Notes: generated from the letters alone by a model not told the origin. 36,384 bases of DNA from Lachnospiraceae bacterium (GCA_017482485.1 JAFUMV010000136.1:1-36384), one strand, 5' to 3'. Shown: positions 1 to 9,297, counted from the first letter of the stretch. Numbers and translations are program-made.

Positions 1-837
1 GAGATGGGCGGCAACTTCATCGATACCGCCCATGTATATAATGACTGGGTTCCCGTAGAAAAGAGCCGCAGTGAAAAGATTGTGGGAGAATGGATCGCTG
101 TCCACAACAGTGAGGATATTGTTTTATCCACCAAGGGAGGTCACTTCGATCTGGCGAATCCTTCGGTCAGCAGAGTGACCCGTAAGCAGGTGCGCTGTGA
201 CATCGAAGAAAGCCTGGAATACCTGAAAACGGACTACATTGATCTGTACTTTTTACACAGGGATAATACCGCGCTGCCGGCGGGAGAAATTGTGGAATTC
301 ATGAACGAACTGATCCGGGAGAAAAAAGTGAAGGCTATCGGCTGTTCCAACTGGAGTCTTGCGCGGATGCGGGAAGCGAACGACTATGCCAAAAGCCATG
401 GGCAGGAAGGATTTTCGGTGAATCAGCTGATGTGGAGTCTGGCCCGGATCAACAAGACGGGAATTCCCGACGATTATGTGACGATGGATGCCGATACATA
501 CCGATATCATAAGAAGAATGGTCTGGCGGCCATGTGCTATTCCTCCCAGGCCAAAGGATATTTCGCGAAAAGAGCGGCCGGTGCAGCCCTTCCGGCAGAT
601 TTACAGGCCGTTTACCAAAACAGCATAAATGACCGTATCTGTGACCGTCTGCAGGCGCTGTCAGCACAGACCGGGCGCAGCGTGACAGAGCTTTCTTTGC
701 AGTATTTTGTGCAGCAGGATTTCCCTGCTGTTCCCATCGTATCCTGCAGCACCACAGGACAGCTGAAGGAATGCGCTGCCGCCTTTGAGGGAGCAGATAC
801 AATGCCGGATTTTGGAATCAAGGAGGAGTTTTCATGA
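1..837 (+). CDS. aldo/keto reductase, 5'-truncated
   Basis: This is the C-terminal part of an NAD(P)H-dependent oxidoreductase of the aldo/keto reductase superfamily; the start lies upstream of the window. The TIM-barrel active-site pattern is visible: Asp and Tyr in FIDTAHVYNDW, Lys in STKGG and His in YFLHRDN, followed by the strand motif AIGCSNWS. About 278 residues remain, so only a short N-terminal piece is missing. The stop overlaps the start of the next gene (ATGA at 834-837), which suggests translational coupling. With the GH127-type glycosidase and ADP-ribosylglycohydrolase that follow, it probably belongs to a sugar-catabolic operon and may reduce or oxidise a released sugar. The substrate cannot be told from the sequence. 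Confidence 0.9.
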   Translation, partial: EMGGNFIDTAHVYNDWVPVEKSRSEKIVGEWIAVHNSEDIVLSTKGGHFDLANPSVSRVTRKQVRCDIEESLEYLKTDYIDLYFLHRDNTALPAGEIVEFMNELIREKKVKAIGCSNWSLARMREANDYAKSHGQEGFSVNQLMWSLARINKTGIPDDYVTMDADTYRYHKKNGLAAMCYSSQAKGYFAKRAAGAALPADLQAVYQNSINDRICDRLQALSAQTGRSVTELSLQYFVQQDFPAVPIVSCSTTGQLKECAAAFEGADTMPDFGIKEEFS

Positions 838-2543
838 ACGCAAAAGCTCATTGTACACTGAAAAAAGGGGTTCTTGGAGAAGCCTATGAGAAGCTTTTGA
901 AAAACTTTTACAACATCGATCCGAAAGTTCATGCAGAAGTCTATAGGGGCTATCATGAGCTGATCTGGGATGAACCGGAGTTTGCCGGAAAATATCTGGA
1001 TTTGTGCGCTACCTATTATGAGCAGGAGCGGGATATCAGAGCCCTGGAAAATGCGGCAGTTGTGGTGGACGGCATTGCCCGGTATCAGTGGGAGAGCGGC
1101 TATCTGGGCGCGCTGGAGCCGGGCCATGAGACGGAAGTGTTCGGCGTGTGGAGCACCGCCTTCACCATTTACGGGCTTCTTTCCTATGAAAGAGCGGTGT
1201 CCGCCGGAAAAGAGGCGGCAGAAGCCTTTCGAAAAAGCGCCGATCAGGCCCTTGTCTGTGCGCAAAAGGCGGGAGACTGGATCGTGGAGTCCTTCATCGG
1301 CGGTCCGGCAGCGGGCAAGGAGGACATTTTAAACGGCGGCAACGGCGGCAGTCAGCATATCACCGCCATCCTGGCGCTGGTTCCCCTCTATGAGCGATGC
1401 AAAAATCCCAGGGTGAAGGAGTTTCTTTTATGGCTGCTTCACTACCTGGAAGGCACCGATATGGATGTGGTGAATTTTGAGGACCTGATGAAGCTTCGAA
1501 GCCGCAAGGGAATTGAAATGATCACGGTTTATCTGGGGCTCATCGAGTGGGGCGTTTCCCAGAAGGATGGGCGCGCCATTGATGCCGCACGGCGCTACTG
1601 GAAGCAGCTGTGGGAAACCCAGATCCGCAACACCGGCTGCGGAACCGTCAGCGAATGGTGGACAGAGGGCGGCAACGGCGCCATGATTTTGCCCACCGAC
1701 ACAAAGCCCAACGAAAACTGCGTGGCAGTGGGATGGGCCGAGCTGACGCTGGCATTGATGTTTTTAGAACCCAAAGCAGAGTACGGCGATGCGCTGGAAC
1801 GCACGCTTTTTAACCACATGCTGGGGTCTCTTTCTCCCGACGGAACGGATTTTGCCTATTATCAGGGCAATGTGGGACAGAAGGTGTACCGGACGGAACG
1901 CGGTCTTTATCAGTGCTGCCGATACCGGGGCTATGTGCTGTTTTCCAATCTGCCCAGAGCAGCCTACTGTCGGCATGAAAATCAGGTCATTCCGGTATTT
2001 TACGCTTCTTCCGAGTATCAGTCGGAGGATCTTGTGATCCGCCAGACCACGGACTGGCCCCGTCACAGCGAGGTGAGCTTTGAATGTCTGCCCGCCCAAA
2101 ACGCATCCTTTACCCTGATGCTGCGCATTCCGGGCTGGGCAAAGGAAGGCTTTGTCGAGGTGATGCCGGAAGGTGAAGCAGGATTTTGCGCAACGGCAGA
2201 GCCCGGTTTTTATCCTGTGGAAATCTGCAAAAAGACCATCGTGCGCCTGACCGTTCCTTTCAGCGTCCGCATGAACCGGGAAAAAATCGGAGAAGAGGAA
2301 TATGCAGAGATGCATTACGGTCCGGTGTTGATGGCAGCGGATACCCGCTTTGGCACGCCGCTGTCGGAGGTGGTGATCAGGCCCGGCGATGAGCTGCGGT
2401 TTGTGCGCTGTGACAGCCAGGAGAATGTGATGCTCTGTCTGGAAAAAGACAACGGAAAAACGAGGGTGACGGATTACGCTTCGGCAGGCGGTAAAAATCC
2501 GGCACAGGACGAATTTGCAGTCTGGATGAGAACAGAAAAATGA
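834..2543 (+). CDS. GH127/DUF1680-family glycoside hydrolase (beta-L-arabinofuranosidase-like)
   Basis: The 569-residue protein resembles the DUF1680/GH127 family, whose best-known member is bifidobacterial beta-L-arabinofuranosidase HypBA1. That enzyme uses a Glu and a zinc-bound Cys nucleophile. The matching pattern here is NENC (Glu294, Cys296) followed by a Cys pair in YQCCRYRG (Cys361, Cys362), the same order and similar spacing as the zinc-site residues of HypBA1. An (alpha/alpha)6 barrel is expected for the N-terminal two thirds and beta-sandwich regions after about residue 400 (LRIPGWAKEG and VRLTVPFSVRMN are typical). There is no signal peptide, so it acts in the cytoplasm on imported oligosaccharide. 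It starts in a 4-nt overlap with the reductase gene. GH127 contains other specificities, so the substrate is not certain. Confidence 0.82.
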   Translation: MNAKAHCTLKKGVLGEAYEKLLKNFYNIDPKVHAEVYRGYHELIWDEPEFAGKYLDLCATYYEQERDIRALENAAVVVDGIARYQWESGYLGALEPGHETEVFGVWSTAFTIYGLLSYERAVSAGKEAAEAFRKSADQALVCAQKAGDWIVESFIGGPAAGKEDILNGGNGGSQHITAILALVPLYERCKNPRVKEFLLWLLHYLEGTDMDVVNFEDLMKLRSRKGIEMITVYLGLIEWGVSQKDGRAIDAARRYWKQLWETQIRNTGCGTVSEWWTEGGNGAMILPTDTKPNENCVAVGWAELTLALMFLEPKAEYGDALERTLFNHMLGSLSPDGTDFAYYQGNVGQKVYRTERGLYQCCRYRGYVLFSNLPRAAYCRHENQVIPVFYASSEYQSEDLVIRQTTDWPRHSEVSFECLPAQNASFTLMLRIPGWAKEGFVEVMPEGEAGFCATAEPGFYPVEICKKTIVRLTVPFSVRMNREKIGEEEYAEMHYGPVLMAADTRFGTPLSEVVIRPGDELRFVRCDSQENVMLCLEKDNGKTRVTDYASAGGKNPAQDEFAVWMRTEK

Positions 2544-2553
2544 TTGGGAAGCA

Positions 2554-2570
2554 CCGCTTATAAAAAGCGG
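2554..2570 (+). other. short intercistronic hairpin
   Basis: CCGCTT and AAGCGG form a perfect 6-bp stem around an ATAAA loop in the 44-nt gap between the GH127-type gene and the ADP-ribosylglycohydrolase gene. No T-run follows and the GAAGGAGG ribosome site begins a few bases later, so it is more likely a processing or stability element than a terminator. Confidence 0.4.
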
Positions 2571-2587
2571 GCAGAAGGAGGCAACAT

Positions 2588-3697
2588 ATGAACAGAGATT
2601 CCTTATTATTCAAAAAAGTGTTCGGCTGTGTGATGGGAGGCGCTGTAGGCGATGCCTTCGGCGGGCCCATTGAGACCATGCATGCGGATTTTATCCGCAA
2701 GCTTCACGGCGGCCCCGTGACGGATCTGATCGATTACAGGAGCCGTCCTGCGGATTTTTTTCAGCCGGAAAAAAATTCTTCCTACGCCTGGTCCTATGAT
2801 GCGGGAAGCCATACGGATGACACCTATTTTGCGCTGCTCAACGCCCGCTGCATCATTGATAAGGGCGGCCGCATCAACTGTGAGGATCTGGCCGATTACT
2901 GGATGAAGGAGTGCGATATCAGCCGCGGCTGGGAGTCCGTCACTTCTTCTTACCGCAAGCTGATGCTGACCTATCGGCCTGCCCGTATGGTGGGAGAGGG
3001 AAACATCGGAGACAATTCCTCCGCCATGTGTATCGGACCCATCGGCATCATCAATGCCTGCGATCCCTACCAGGCTTCGCTGGATGCCTATGATGTGATA
3101 TCACTGCTGCATTGGGATCACTCCAGAGATGCGGCAGGCATTATCGCAGCAGCTGTGGCGGAAGCCTTTAAGCCCGATGCTACCGTGGACAGCATCGTGG
3201 ACGCGGCGATCGAAAATATCCCCGGCGGAAAGTTCAGCCGGATGTATAAACCCATGGTGCTGGCAGTGGAACTGGCAAGGCAGGCCAAAGACAGCGAAGA
3301 GCTGACGAAGCTCTATTATGATCAGCTGATCATCGACTGGAGCGGCAGAGGCCGGGAGGCGGACAGCGACGGACGCCATGCCAGCAGCTGTGAAGCCTAT
3401 GAATCCATTCCCTGTGCCATCGGCATGTTTGTCAATGCGGGCGGCGATTATGTGAAAACCATTATCGGCGCGGCAAACTTCGGACGGGACTGTGACACCA
3501 TCGCCTGCATGGCGGGCTACATCGCGGGCGCCTATAACGGCATTGACGGCATTCCCGAAAAGTGGGTGAACACCTGCCTGAAAGCGAATCCGGACCCGGA
3601 TATGACGCAGATCGCCGAGGGGCTGACGGAGTGTATCTTAAAAGAGCGAAAGAAGATGGAAGATCGGATGGCGATGCTGGATTCCATGATGGAGTGA
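2588..3697 (+). CDS. ADP-ribosylglycohydrolase family protein
   Basis: The 369-residue product carries the signatures of the DraG/ARH family of metal-dependent hydrolases, which cleave ADP-ribose or related N-/O-glycosidic bonds. The N-terminal GGAVGDAFGGPIE motif, the metal-binding THR-Asp-Asp of SHTDDTYFAL (Thr76, Asp77, Asp78) and the C-terminal site NFGRDCDTIA (Asp301, Asp303, Thr304) are all present, so the two-metal centre looks intact. It starts at an ATG six bases after a strong GAAGGAGG site. No export signal is seen. Members of this family often sit in carbohydrate operons of gut bacteria, where the substrate may be a nucleoside or sugar derivative rather than ADP-ribosylated protein. 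The neighbouring reductase and glycosidase favour that view, but this is inference. Confidence 0.85.
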   Translation: MNRDSLLFKKVFGCVMGGAVGDAFGGPIETMHADFIRKLHGGPVTDLIDYRSRPADFFQPEKNSSYAWSYDAGSHTDDTYFALLNARCIIDKGGRINCEDLADYWMKECDISRGWESVTSSYRKLMLTYRPARMVGEGNIGDNSSAMCIGPIGIINACDPYQASLDAYDVISLLHWDHSRDAAGIIAAAVAEAFKPDATVDSIVDAAIENIPGGKFSRMYKPMVLAVELARQAKDSEELTKLYYDQLIIDWSGRGREADSDGRHASSCEAYESIPCAIGMFVNAGGDYVKTIIGAANFGRDCDTIACMAGYIAGAYNGIDGIPEKWVNTCLKANPDPDMTQIAEGLTECILKERKKMEDRMAMLDSMME

Positions 3698-3973
3698 GGA
3701 TGCCGACTGCTGCGCCGGCATTATGTCCCCTAATGTTTCTGCCTGTTTTTTGAGAGAAGATATCCCTATGGGGAATGGCTTAATGACACTATATTATTAA
3801 TCGGTTCTTTTTTCTTTATCATTGAAAGTTTAGACTTTTTTAATTGACTGAATGAAAGGGGAAAGCTACTATAATATAGGTTGATTGAGAACATTTTTCA
3901 GGCAAGTCGAAGCTGAGTCAGTATTTCGAATTGCTGTGCGAAGATTTGTTTGGCAGGCATTTAAGGAGGAATC
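3698..3973. other. intergenic region upstream of the RND operon
   Basis: This 276-nt AT-rich stretch follows the sugar operon. A possible weak hairpin (ATGCCG 3700-3705 with CGGCAT 3716-3721) lies just after the stop but has no adjacent T-run; a T6 run appears only about 30 nt later. The second half holds the candidate promoter of the efflux operon listed separately. No small gene with a ribosome site was seen. Confidence 0.5.
3844..3875 (+). promoter_or_regulatory. candidate promoter of the RND efflux operon
   Basis: A -35 box TTGACT (3844-3849) precedes a perfect -10 hexamer TATAAT (3870-3875). The spacer is 20 bp, longer than the usual 17; the alternative -10 TACTAT (3867-3872) gives a 17-bp spacer but is a poorer match. 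Long spacers are typical of promoters activated by MerR-type regulators, but no clear dyad is visible between the boxes. The leader would be about 90 nt. Confidence 0.5.
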
Positions 3974-6094
3974 ATGAAAACGAAGAAGGGAATAAAAGGA
4001 ATTTCACTTCTGATGGCAGCATCTTTGATTTTTAGCGGGTGCAGCAGTTCGGAAACAATCCGGACAGAAGAAGAGGCAGAAGAGACTGCGGCCATTGCGG
4101 TAAAGGCAGCGGAAGCTGAAAGAGGAACTTTAACAATCAGCAATGAATTTGTAGGAACCGTATCTGCCCAGCAGGAAGTCAGCATCATTCCGCTGGTATC
4201 CGGAGAGGTGGATGCAGTATATTTTGAAGTGGGCGATGAAGTGCAGGCCGGGGATGTGCTTTTTCACATTGATGATGAGGCTGCAAAGCTGCAGGAAGAA
4301 AGCGCCAGACTGCAGCGTCAGAGCATTGATAATTCCGCGAAAATGCAGCTGGGATCCGCACAGGTGATGAGCAATATCTCCATGCAGTCCAACATTAAAT
4401 CGCTTGAATTTCAGATTCAGAGTGCAAAGGATCAGTATGACTCCGCTGTGCAGGGAATTGTGGATGCCGAAGAGGCGAAGGAAGAGATCGCAGAGGCATT
4501 GAGTCAAATTGATGCATCTGTGAACAGCTTAAAAGCCGACCAGGGGAAGCGGGAGAGCGTGATTAACACTGCCCGTCAATATATCAAAGCCGGTGAATGG
4601 GAAGTTGCCTATACCCGGGAGCAGACGCCCGATCAGCTTACGTGGGGCACTCCTGAGTCGGAACCGGAATCAGAGGATACTCCGGAGAGTGAGTCCGGGG
4701 GCAGCCCGTTGAGCAATATTATAAATTCGCTGACCGGAACCGGTACGACATCGCTGGAGGATACTGCACCATCCGAAACGCAGAAAGAATTAAGTGAGGC
4801 AGAAGCCGATAATACAGCCGCTTCGGAAGCTGCTGCTGCGGCGGAACAGGTGCAAGCTGAAGAAAGCAGCGAAGCAGACATGGAAGAACCCTCTGCGGAT
4901 GGGGCCGGTGCGCCAGACATGGAAGAATCCTCTGCGGATGCAGGCGGCGACGAACAGAATGGAATTCAGAGCCGGCAGTCGGATGATGGTGGTACAGGGG
5001 GAAAAATGAGTGATATTAACGGAATGACAGCCGGAGTGGGCGCTTATTACAGTGCAGAGACGGAAAGAAATGCCGAAGGCGTTTATTTTGCATTCGAAAC
5101 GAGAACGGTCCCCAGCCAGACGGTAAGCATTGAAGAAGCCTGGGACGCATATAACAGGCAGCAGGAAATCAATGCGGCGAAGGCTGCAGCTGAGAGCATG
5201 GGATATGATGCGAAGGATATTGCTGACGGCACTGCCACAAAGGAAATGTTGGAAATTTCCGCACAGATTGTCTCTCTTGAATACCAGGCGTCAGAACTTC
5301 GCAGCAGCCAGTCCACCATTGACAGCAGCATCTCTCAGGCTGAGACGGCAAAGGACACAACGGCAAAGACCATTGATTTTTACGAAGATAACTTAAAAGA
5401 TGCCCAGACGACCTATGGAATTCAAAACGGGCAGGCTTACCAGGATACAGCAGATGCGCTGGCAACCCAGCAGCAGTCTGCGGATGTGGCAATCAAGAGC
5501 GCACAGCTGCAGCTGGAGTATTATTCTCCTGCAACTCCGATTTCCGGAAAGGTCATCAGCAAGTCAGTGGAACTGTACGGTATGACCCAGGCCGGCTATG
5601 CGGCTTATGTGATTTCCAATCAGGACGCGATGAATGTGACTTTTCTGGTGAGCTGTCAGGTGAAGGCAAACCTTACGGTGGGCATGCCCATCACTATTTT
5701 GAAAAACGGCGACAGCTTTTCCGGCACGATTACGGAAATCGGGCAGGCCGTGGAACAGCAGTCCGGCGGACTTTTTTCTGTAAAAGCAGTCACTGAGACC
5801 GGCGGTGACATTCTGGCCAGCGGCACTGCGGTGAAACTGCGCGTGGACACCTTTAAGGCGGAAAACGCGGTGATTATTCCCTACGATGCGGTGCATTTTG
5901 AGAGCGAGCAGGCCTATGTTTTCGTGATTCAGGATGGAATTCTTGTGCGCACGCCTGTCACTTTGGGACTGATGAATGATGACAATGTGGAAGTGACGGA
6001 AGGCCTGGAGGCAGGCAGTCAGGTGGTATCCACCTGGTCCTCCCAGCTGGAAGACGGAGTTGCGGTTCGCATCATCGGGGAGGCGAAGGAATGA
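3974..6094 (+). CDS. RND efflux periplasmic-adaptor-like lipoprotein (HlyD/MFP family)
   Basis: The 706-residue product is a membrane fusion protein that would partner the pump encoded next. A lipoprotein signal peptide is clear: basic MKTKKGIKG, a hydrophobic stretch and lipobox FSGC (Cys at about residue 23). Residues 50-100 form the first half of the lipoyl/barrel-sandwich domain (GTVSAQQEVSIIPLVSGEVD, GDEVQAGDVLF). A long alpha-helical hairpin follows, and the second lipoyl half returns near residue 515 (YYSPATPISGKVIS), then the beta-barrel and membrane-proximal domains. Usual adaptors have 350-450 residues. The excess is an acidic Ser/Glu/Ala-rich insert at about residues 215-345, containing a 13-residue near-duplication. 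The stop overlaps the pump start (ATGA). Ribosome site is AAGGAGG. In a monoderm cell it would anchor to the outer face of the membrane. Confidence 0.88.
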   Translation: MKTKKGIKGISLLMAASLIFSGCSSSETIRTEEEAEETAAIAVKAAEAERGTLTISNEFVGTVSAQQEVSIIPLVSGEVDAVYFEVGDEVQAGDVLFHIDDEAAKLQEESARLQRQSIDNSAKMQLGSAQVMSNISMQSNIKSLEFQIQSAKDQYDSAVQGIVDAEEAKEEIAEALSQIDASVNSLKADQGKRESVINTARQYIKAGEWEVAYTREQTPDQLTWGTPESEPESEDTPESESGGSPLSNIINSLTGTGTTSLEDTAPSETQKELSEAEADNTAASEAAAAAEQVQAEESSEADMEEPSADGAGAPDMEESSADAGGDEQNGIQSRQSDDGGTGGKMSDINGMTAGVGAYYSAETERNAEGVYFAFETRTVPSQTVSIEEAWDAYNRQQEINAAKAAAESMGYDAKDIADGTATKEMLEISAQIVSLEYQASELRSSQSTIDSSISQAETAKDTTAKTIDFYEDNLKDAQTTYGIQNGQAYQDTADALATQQQSADVAIKSAQLQLEYYSPATPISGKVISKSVELYGMTQAGYAAYVISNQDAMNVTFLVSCQVKANLTVGMPITILKNGDSFSGTITEIGQAVEQQSGGLFSVKAVTETGGDILASGTAVKLRVDTFKAENAVIIPYDAVHFESEQAYVFVIQDGILVRTPVTLGLMNDDNVEVTEGLEAGSQVVSTWSSQLEDGVAVRIIGEAKE
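4876..4940 (+). repeat. 39-nt direct near-repeat inside the adaptor gene
   Basis: A 26-nt segment at 4876-4901 recurs at 4915-4940 with one mismatch, period 39 nt. It encodes two copies of the motif DMEE(P/S)SAD within the acidic linker, so the reading frame is kept. This looks like a recent tandem duplication. Confidence 0.8.
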
Positions 6095-9000
6095 ATTTGA
6101 CAAAACTTGCCTTAAAACGGCCGGTTTCCATGGTACTGATCGTTCTGGCACTGGCTGTGTTCGGTTTGAGTTCCATTCCGAAATTCAAAATGCAGCTGAC
6201 TCCGGACATGGATATGCCCATGCTGATCGTCATGACCACCTATCCGGGTGCGGATCCGGAGAGCGTGGAAGAACTGGTTTCCAACGTGGTGGAGGACTGC
6301 GGCGCGACTTTAAGCGGCATTGATTCCATCACATCCAATTCCGCAGAAAATGTTTCAACGGTACTTTTTACATATGAATACGGCGTGGACATCGATGAGT
6401 GCTATTCCGACCTGCGAACCGCGCTGGATACCGCCAGCCTGCAGCTTCCCGAAGATGCGGGCACGCCGGTAGTCATTGAACTGAATATGAATCAGAGCGC
6501 TGCCATGACTCTGTCAGCGATGACCGAAGAAGATATGGATCTTCGTAAAAAAATCGAAGACGAACTGGTGCCGGAGCTGGAGTCCATCGCGGATGTGGCC
6601 CAGGTGACAGTTTCCGGCGGCGCTGAGGATTATATCCGGGTGCAGCTGGACGATGAAGCGTTAAAGCAGTACGGATTGACCATGAGCATGGTGGCCCAGT
6701 ATCTGATGGCGGTGGATTTCACCATGCCGGCGGGAAGTGTACAGCAGGGATCTCAGAATGTTTCCGTGAGCACGGCCATGGAATATAACACGGTGCAGAA
6801 GTTAAAGCAGGTGCCCCTCATCACCAGCATGGGGACTACTATTTCCCTTTCCGATGTGGCTGAAGTGGAGCAGACCAAGCAGGCGGCTGACACCATCAGC
6901 AAAAGCGGCGGCAGGGAAAATATCAGCATCAGCATACAGAAAAAACAGAGCGCATCTGTCGTACAGGTCACCGATAAGGTGGAAGAAGTGATGGCGGAGT
7001 TTTCCGCCAAAAACAGCGATGTGAGCCTGGTGATGGAATATAACTCTGCGGACACCATCACATCATCCCTGTGGTCTGTTGCGGAAACGCTGATCGCAGG
7101 TGTGCTGATTTCCATGGCGATCCTGTTTCTGTTTTTCGGAGATTTCAAGGCCAGCCTGATTGTAGGAAGCTCTATGCCGATTTCATTGCTGGTAACTTTG
7201 ATTCTGATGAATATGATGGGATTTTCCATGAACATCGTTACACTGGGATCTCTGGTGATCGCCATCGGTATGATCGTGGATAACTCCATCGTTGTCATTG
7301 AAAGCTGTTTCAGGGCGAAGGATGAAGAGGAAAGCTTCATGGAAGCGGCGCTGCGGGGAACGAAAACAGTGACCATGTCCATCATCGCCTCCACCATCAC
7401 AACCGTAGTTGTATATTTGCCGATGGCGCTGGTGGATGACCTGGTGGGACAGATTTTCGGCCAGCTGAGCTTCACCATCGTGTTTGCAATGACTGCGTCT
7501 CTGATCTCCGCGATGACATTAGTACCGCTTTTTTACTATATTTTTAAACCTTCTGAAAAGAAGCAGTCTCCCGTTAATAGGGTGCTGGACTGGATCAACA
7601 GAGGCTACAGGAAACTGATGAATGTGATCCTGTACAGAAAGTTCCTGGCGATTTTTGTGACGCTTTGCCTGGTGGGTGTCTCCGGACTGATGCTGACACA
7701 GATCAACCTGGAGCTGATGCCGGCGGCGGACGAAGGCATTGTGGCAGTTTCCGTTTCCTTCCGTCCGGGAACCACACTGGAGGCCAAGAGGGAAGCGATG
7801 ACCGCGCTGGAAGAGCTGGCGGTCAATGAACCTGATGTTGCCACATACGGCATGACCATCAACAGCGATTCTTCTGCGAGTCTGAACGCATATTTAAAGA
7901 GTGAACGCGAACTGAGCACTGCGGATGTGGTGGAAAAATGGAATGAAGCCACAAAAGACTATACAGACATGGAAGTTTCCATCGCCTCCGGCGGAAGTTC
8001 CATGGCCAGCAGCATGATGAGCACGGGAACAGTCGAAATCGATCTGGAAGGCTATGATATGGAAGCCCTGAAGGAAGCTGCAAAAGATGTCAAGGCGGAA
8101 ATGGAAACTGTGGACGGCGTCATCAAGGTGGTTTCCTCCACCTCTGATACGAGCACCGCAGTGAAGGTGCAGGTGGATCCGCTGATGGCCATGCACTACG
8201 GCATGACGCCGGTGCAGGTGGCTCAGGAGTTAAATTATATGCTCAGCGGCATCACGGCGCTGACGATCAGCAATCAGGGCACAGAATATGATGTGGTTCT
8301 GGAATATCCGGAAGGCGTCTATGATGACATCAACAGCCTGATGGATGCGACGCTGCAAAACACCCGGGGCATGCAGGTGCCGCTTCGGGAAATCGCTGAC
8401 GTGGTTTACACCGATGCGCCCCAGACGATTCAGAAGGTGGACGGCCGCTATCAGGTGAGCCTGACTGCTTCCACGACCCAGGCTGCCTACTATGATGCCC
8501 AGGAAGAAATTCAGAATCGTGTGGATAATATGGTGCTTCCCTCCGGCGTAGAGCAGACGGAAAGCATGCTGACTTCCATCATGAACGAAGAGTTCGGAGT
8601 GTTGTTCGAATCCATCCTGACCGCCATCTTCCTGGTATTTCTGGTGATGGCGATGCAGTTTGAATCCCCCAGATTTTCGCTGATGGTCATGATGTGTATT
8701 CCCTTCAGCTTAATCGGTTCCATCTTCCTGCTGTTCATCACGGGCTCCACCCTCAGCATGGTATCTCTGATGGGATTTTTGATGCTGGTAGGTATCGTGG
8801 TTAACAACGGCATTTTATATGTGGATACTGTTAACCAGCTGCGGGATGAAATGCCTTTAAAAGAAGCGCTGGTGGAATCCGGCTGCATCCGACTGCGTCC
8901 GATCCTGATGACCACCCTGACAACCATCCTTTCCATGCTGCCTCTGGCCATGGGCATCGGTGATAACGCCCAGATGATGCAGGGCATGGCGCTGGTTATT

Positions 9001-9123
9001 GTGGGAGGCCTGATCGCCTCCACACTGCTGACATTGCTTTTGATGCCTACCATTTATCTGATCATCGATAAGAGGGATAAGAAGGACAGGAAAAACCTGA
9101 CATCGGCAGGTTCAACAGCATAA
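6091..9123 (+). CDS. RND-family efflux pump (AcrB/MMPL-like)
   Basis: The 1010-residue protein has the full duplicated RND architecture. TM1 follows the N-terminal LALKRPVSMVLIV, a large extracytoplasmic loop spans about residues 35-325, TM2-6 lie near 330-490, TM7 near 515-535, the second loop near 540-845 and TM8-12 near 848-995. The TM4 proton-relay region reads GMIVDNSIVVIE, with Asp397 at the first conserved Asp position and Asn at the second. Several Gram-positive and HAE-type branches share that variant. Length is close to the AcrB family norm, so the gene looks intact. It overlaps the adaptor gene by 4 nt. No outer-membrane channel gene is present, as expected in a monoderm host. The substrate is unknown; drugs, lipids or peptides are possible. 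Confidence 0.92.
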   Translation: MNLTKLALKRPVSMVLIVLALAVFGLSSIPKFKMQLTPDMDMPMLIVMTTYPGADPESVEELVSNVVEDCGATLSGIDSITSNSAENVSTVLFTYEYGVDIDECYSDLRTALDTASLQLPEDAGTPVVIELNMNQSAAMTLSAMTEEDMDLRKKIEDELVPELESIADVAQVTVSGGAEDYIRVQLDDEALKQYGLTMSMVAQYLMAVDFTMPAGSVQQGSQNVSVSTAMEYNTVQKLKQVPLITSMGTTISLSDVAEVEQTKQAADTISKSGGRENISISIQKKQSASVVQVTDKVEEVMAEFSAKNSDVSLVMEYNSADTITSSLWSVAETLIAGVLISMAILFLFFGDFKASLIVGSSMPISLLVTLILMNMMGFSMNIVTLGSLVIAIGMIVDNSIVVIESCFRAKDEEESFMEAALRGTKTVTMSIIASTITTVVVYLPMALVDDLVGQIFGQLSFTIVFAMTASLISAMTLVPLFYYIFKPSEKKQSPVNRVLDWINRGYRKLMNVILYRKFLAIFVTLCLVGVSGLMLTQINLELMPAADEGIVAVSVSFRPGTTLEAKREAMTALEELAVNEPDVATYGMTINSDSSASLNAYLKSERELSTADVVEKWNEATKDYTDMEVSIASGGSSMASSMMSTGTVEIDLEGYDMEALKEAAKDVKAEMETVDGVIKVVSSTSDTSTAVKVQVDPLMAMHYGMTPVQVAQELNYMLSGITALTISNQGTEYDVVLEYPEGVYDDINSLMDATLQNTRGMQVPLREIADVVYTDAPQTIQKVDGRYQVSLTASTTQAAYYDAQEEIQNRVDNMVLPSGVEQTESMLTSIMNEEFGVLFESILTAIFLVFLVMAMQFESPRFSLMVMMCIPFSLIGSIFLLFITGSTLSMVSLMGFLMLVGIVVNNGILYVDTVNQLRDEMPLKEALVESGCIRLRPILMTTLTTILSMLPLAMGIGDNAQMMQGMALVIVGGLIASTLLTLLLMPTIYLIIDKRDKKDRKNLTSAGSTA

Positions 9124-9268
9124 GCGGCTATAATGAGGTATTTCTTCCTGCAATGTGCAGATTAAGTAAATCTTATCGAAAGTATATTCTTGCTTTTCTG
9201 ATAGATTATTTTATACCAATCCAGTGAAATATTATACTGCTCTGTTGTGATACAGCACGAAAATATTG

Positions 9269-9297
9269 TTGCACATAAAGGAAATTTCGTTTATACT
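9269..9297 (+). promoter_or_regulatory. promoter of the hydratase gene
   Basis: TTGCAC (9269-9274) and TATACT (9292-9297) are separated by exactly 17 bp, a good housekeeping-sigma promoter. Transcription would begin near 9304, leaving a leader of roughly 140 nt. Confidence 0.7.

Noticed and set aside
3832-3845. Terminator-like AAAGT/ACTTT hairpin followed by Ts upstream of the efflux promoter
   Set aside because: The stem has only five mostly A-T pairs and would be too unstable.
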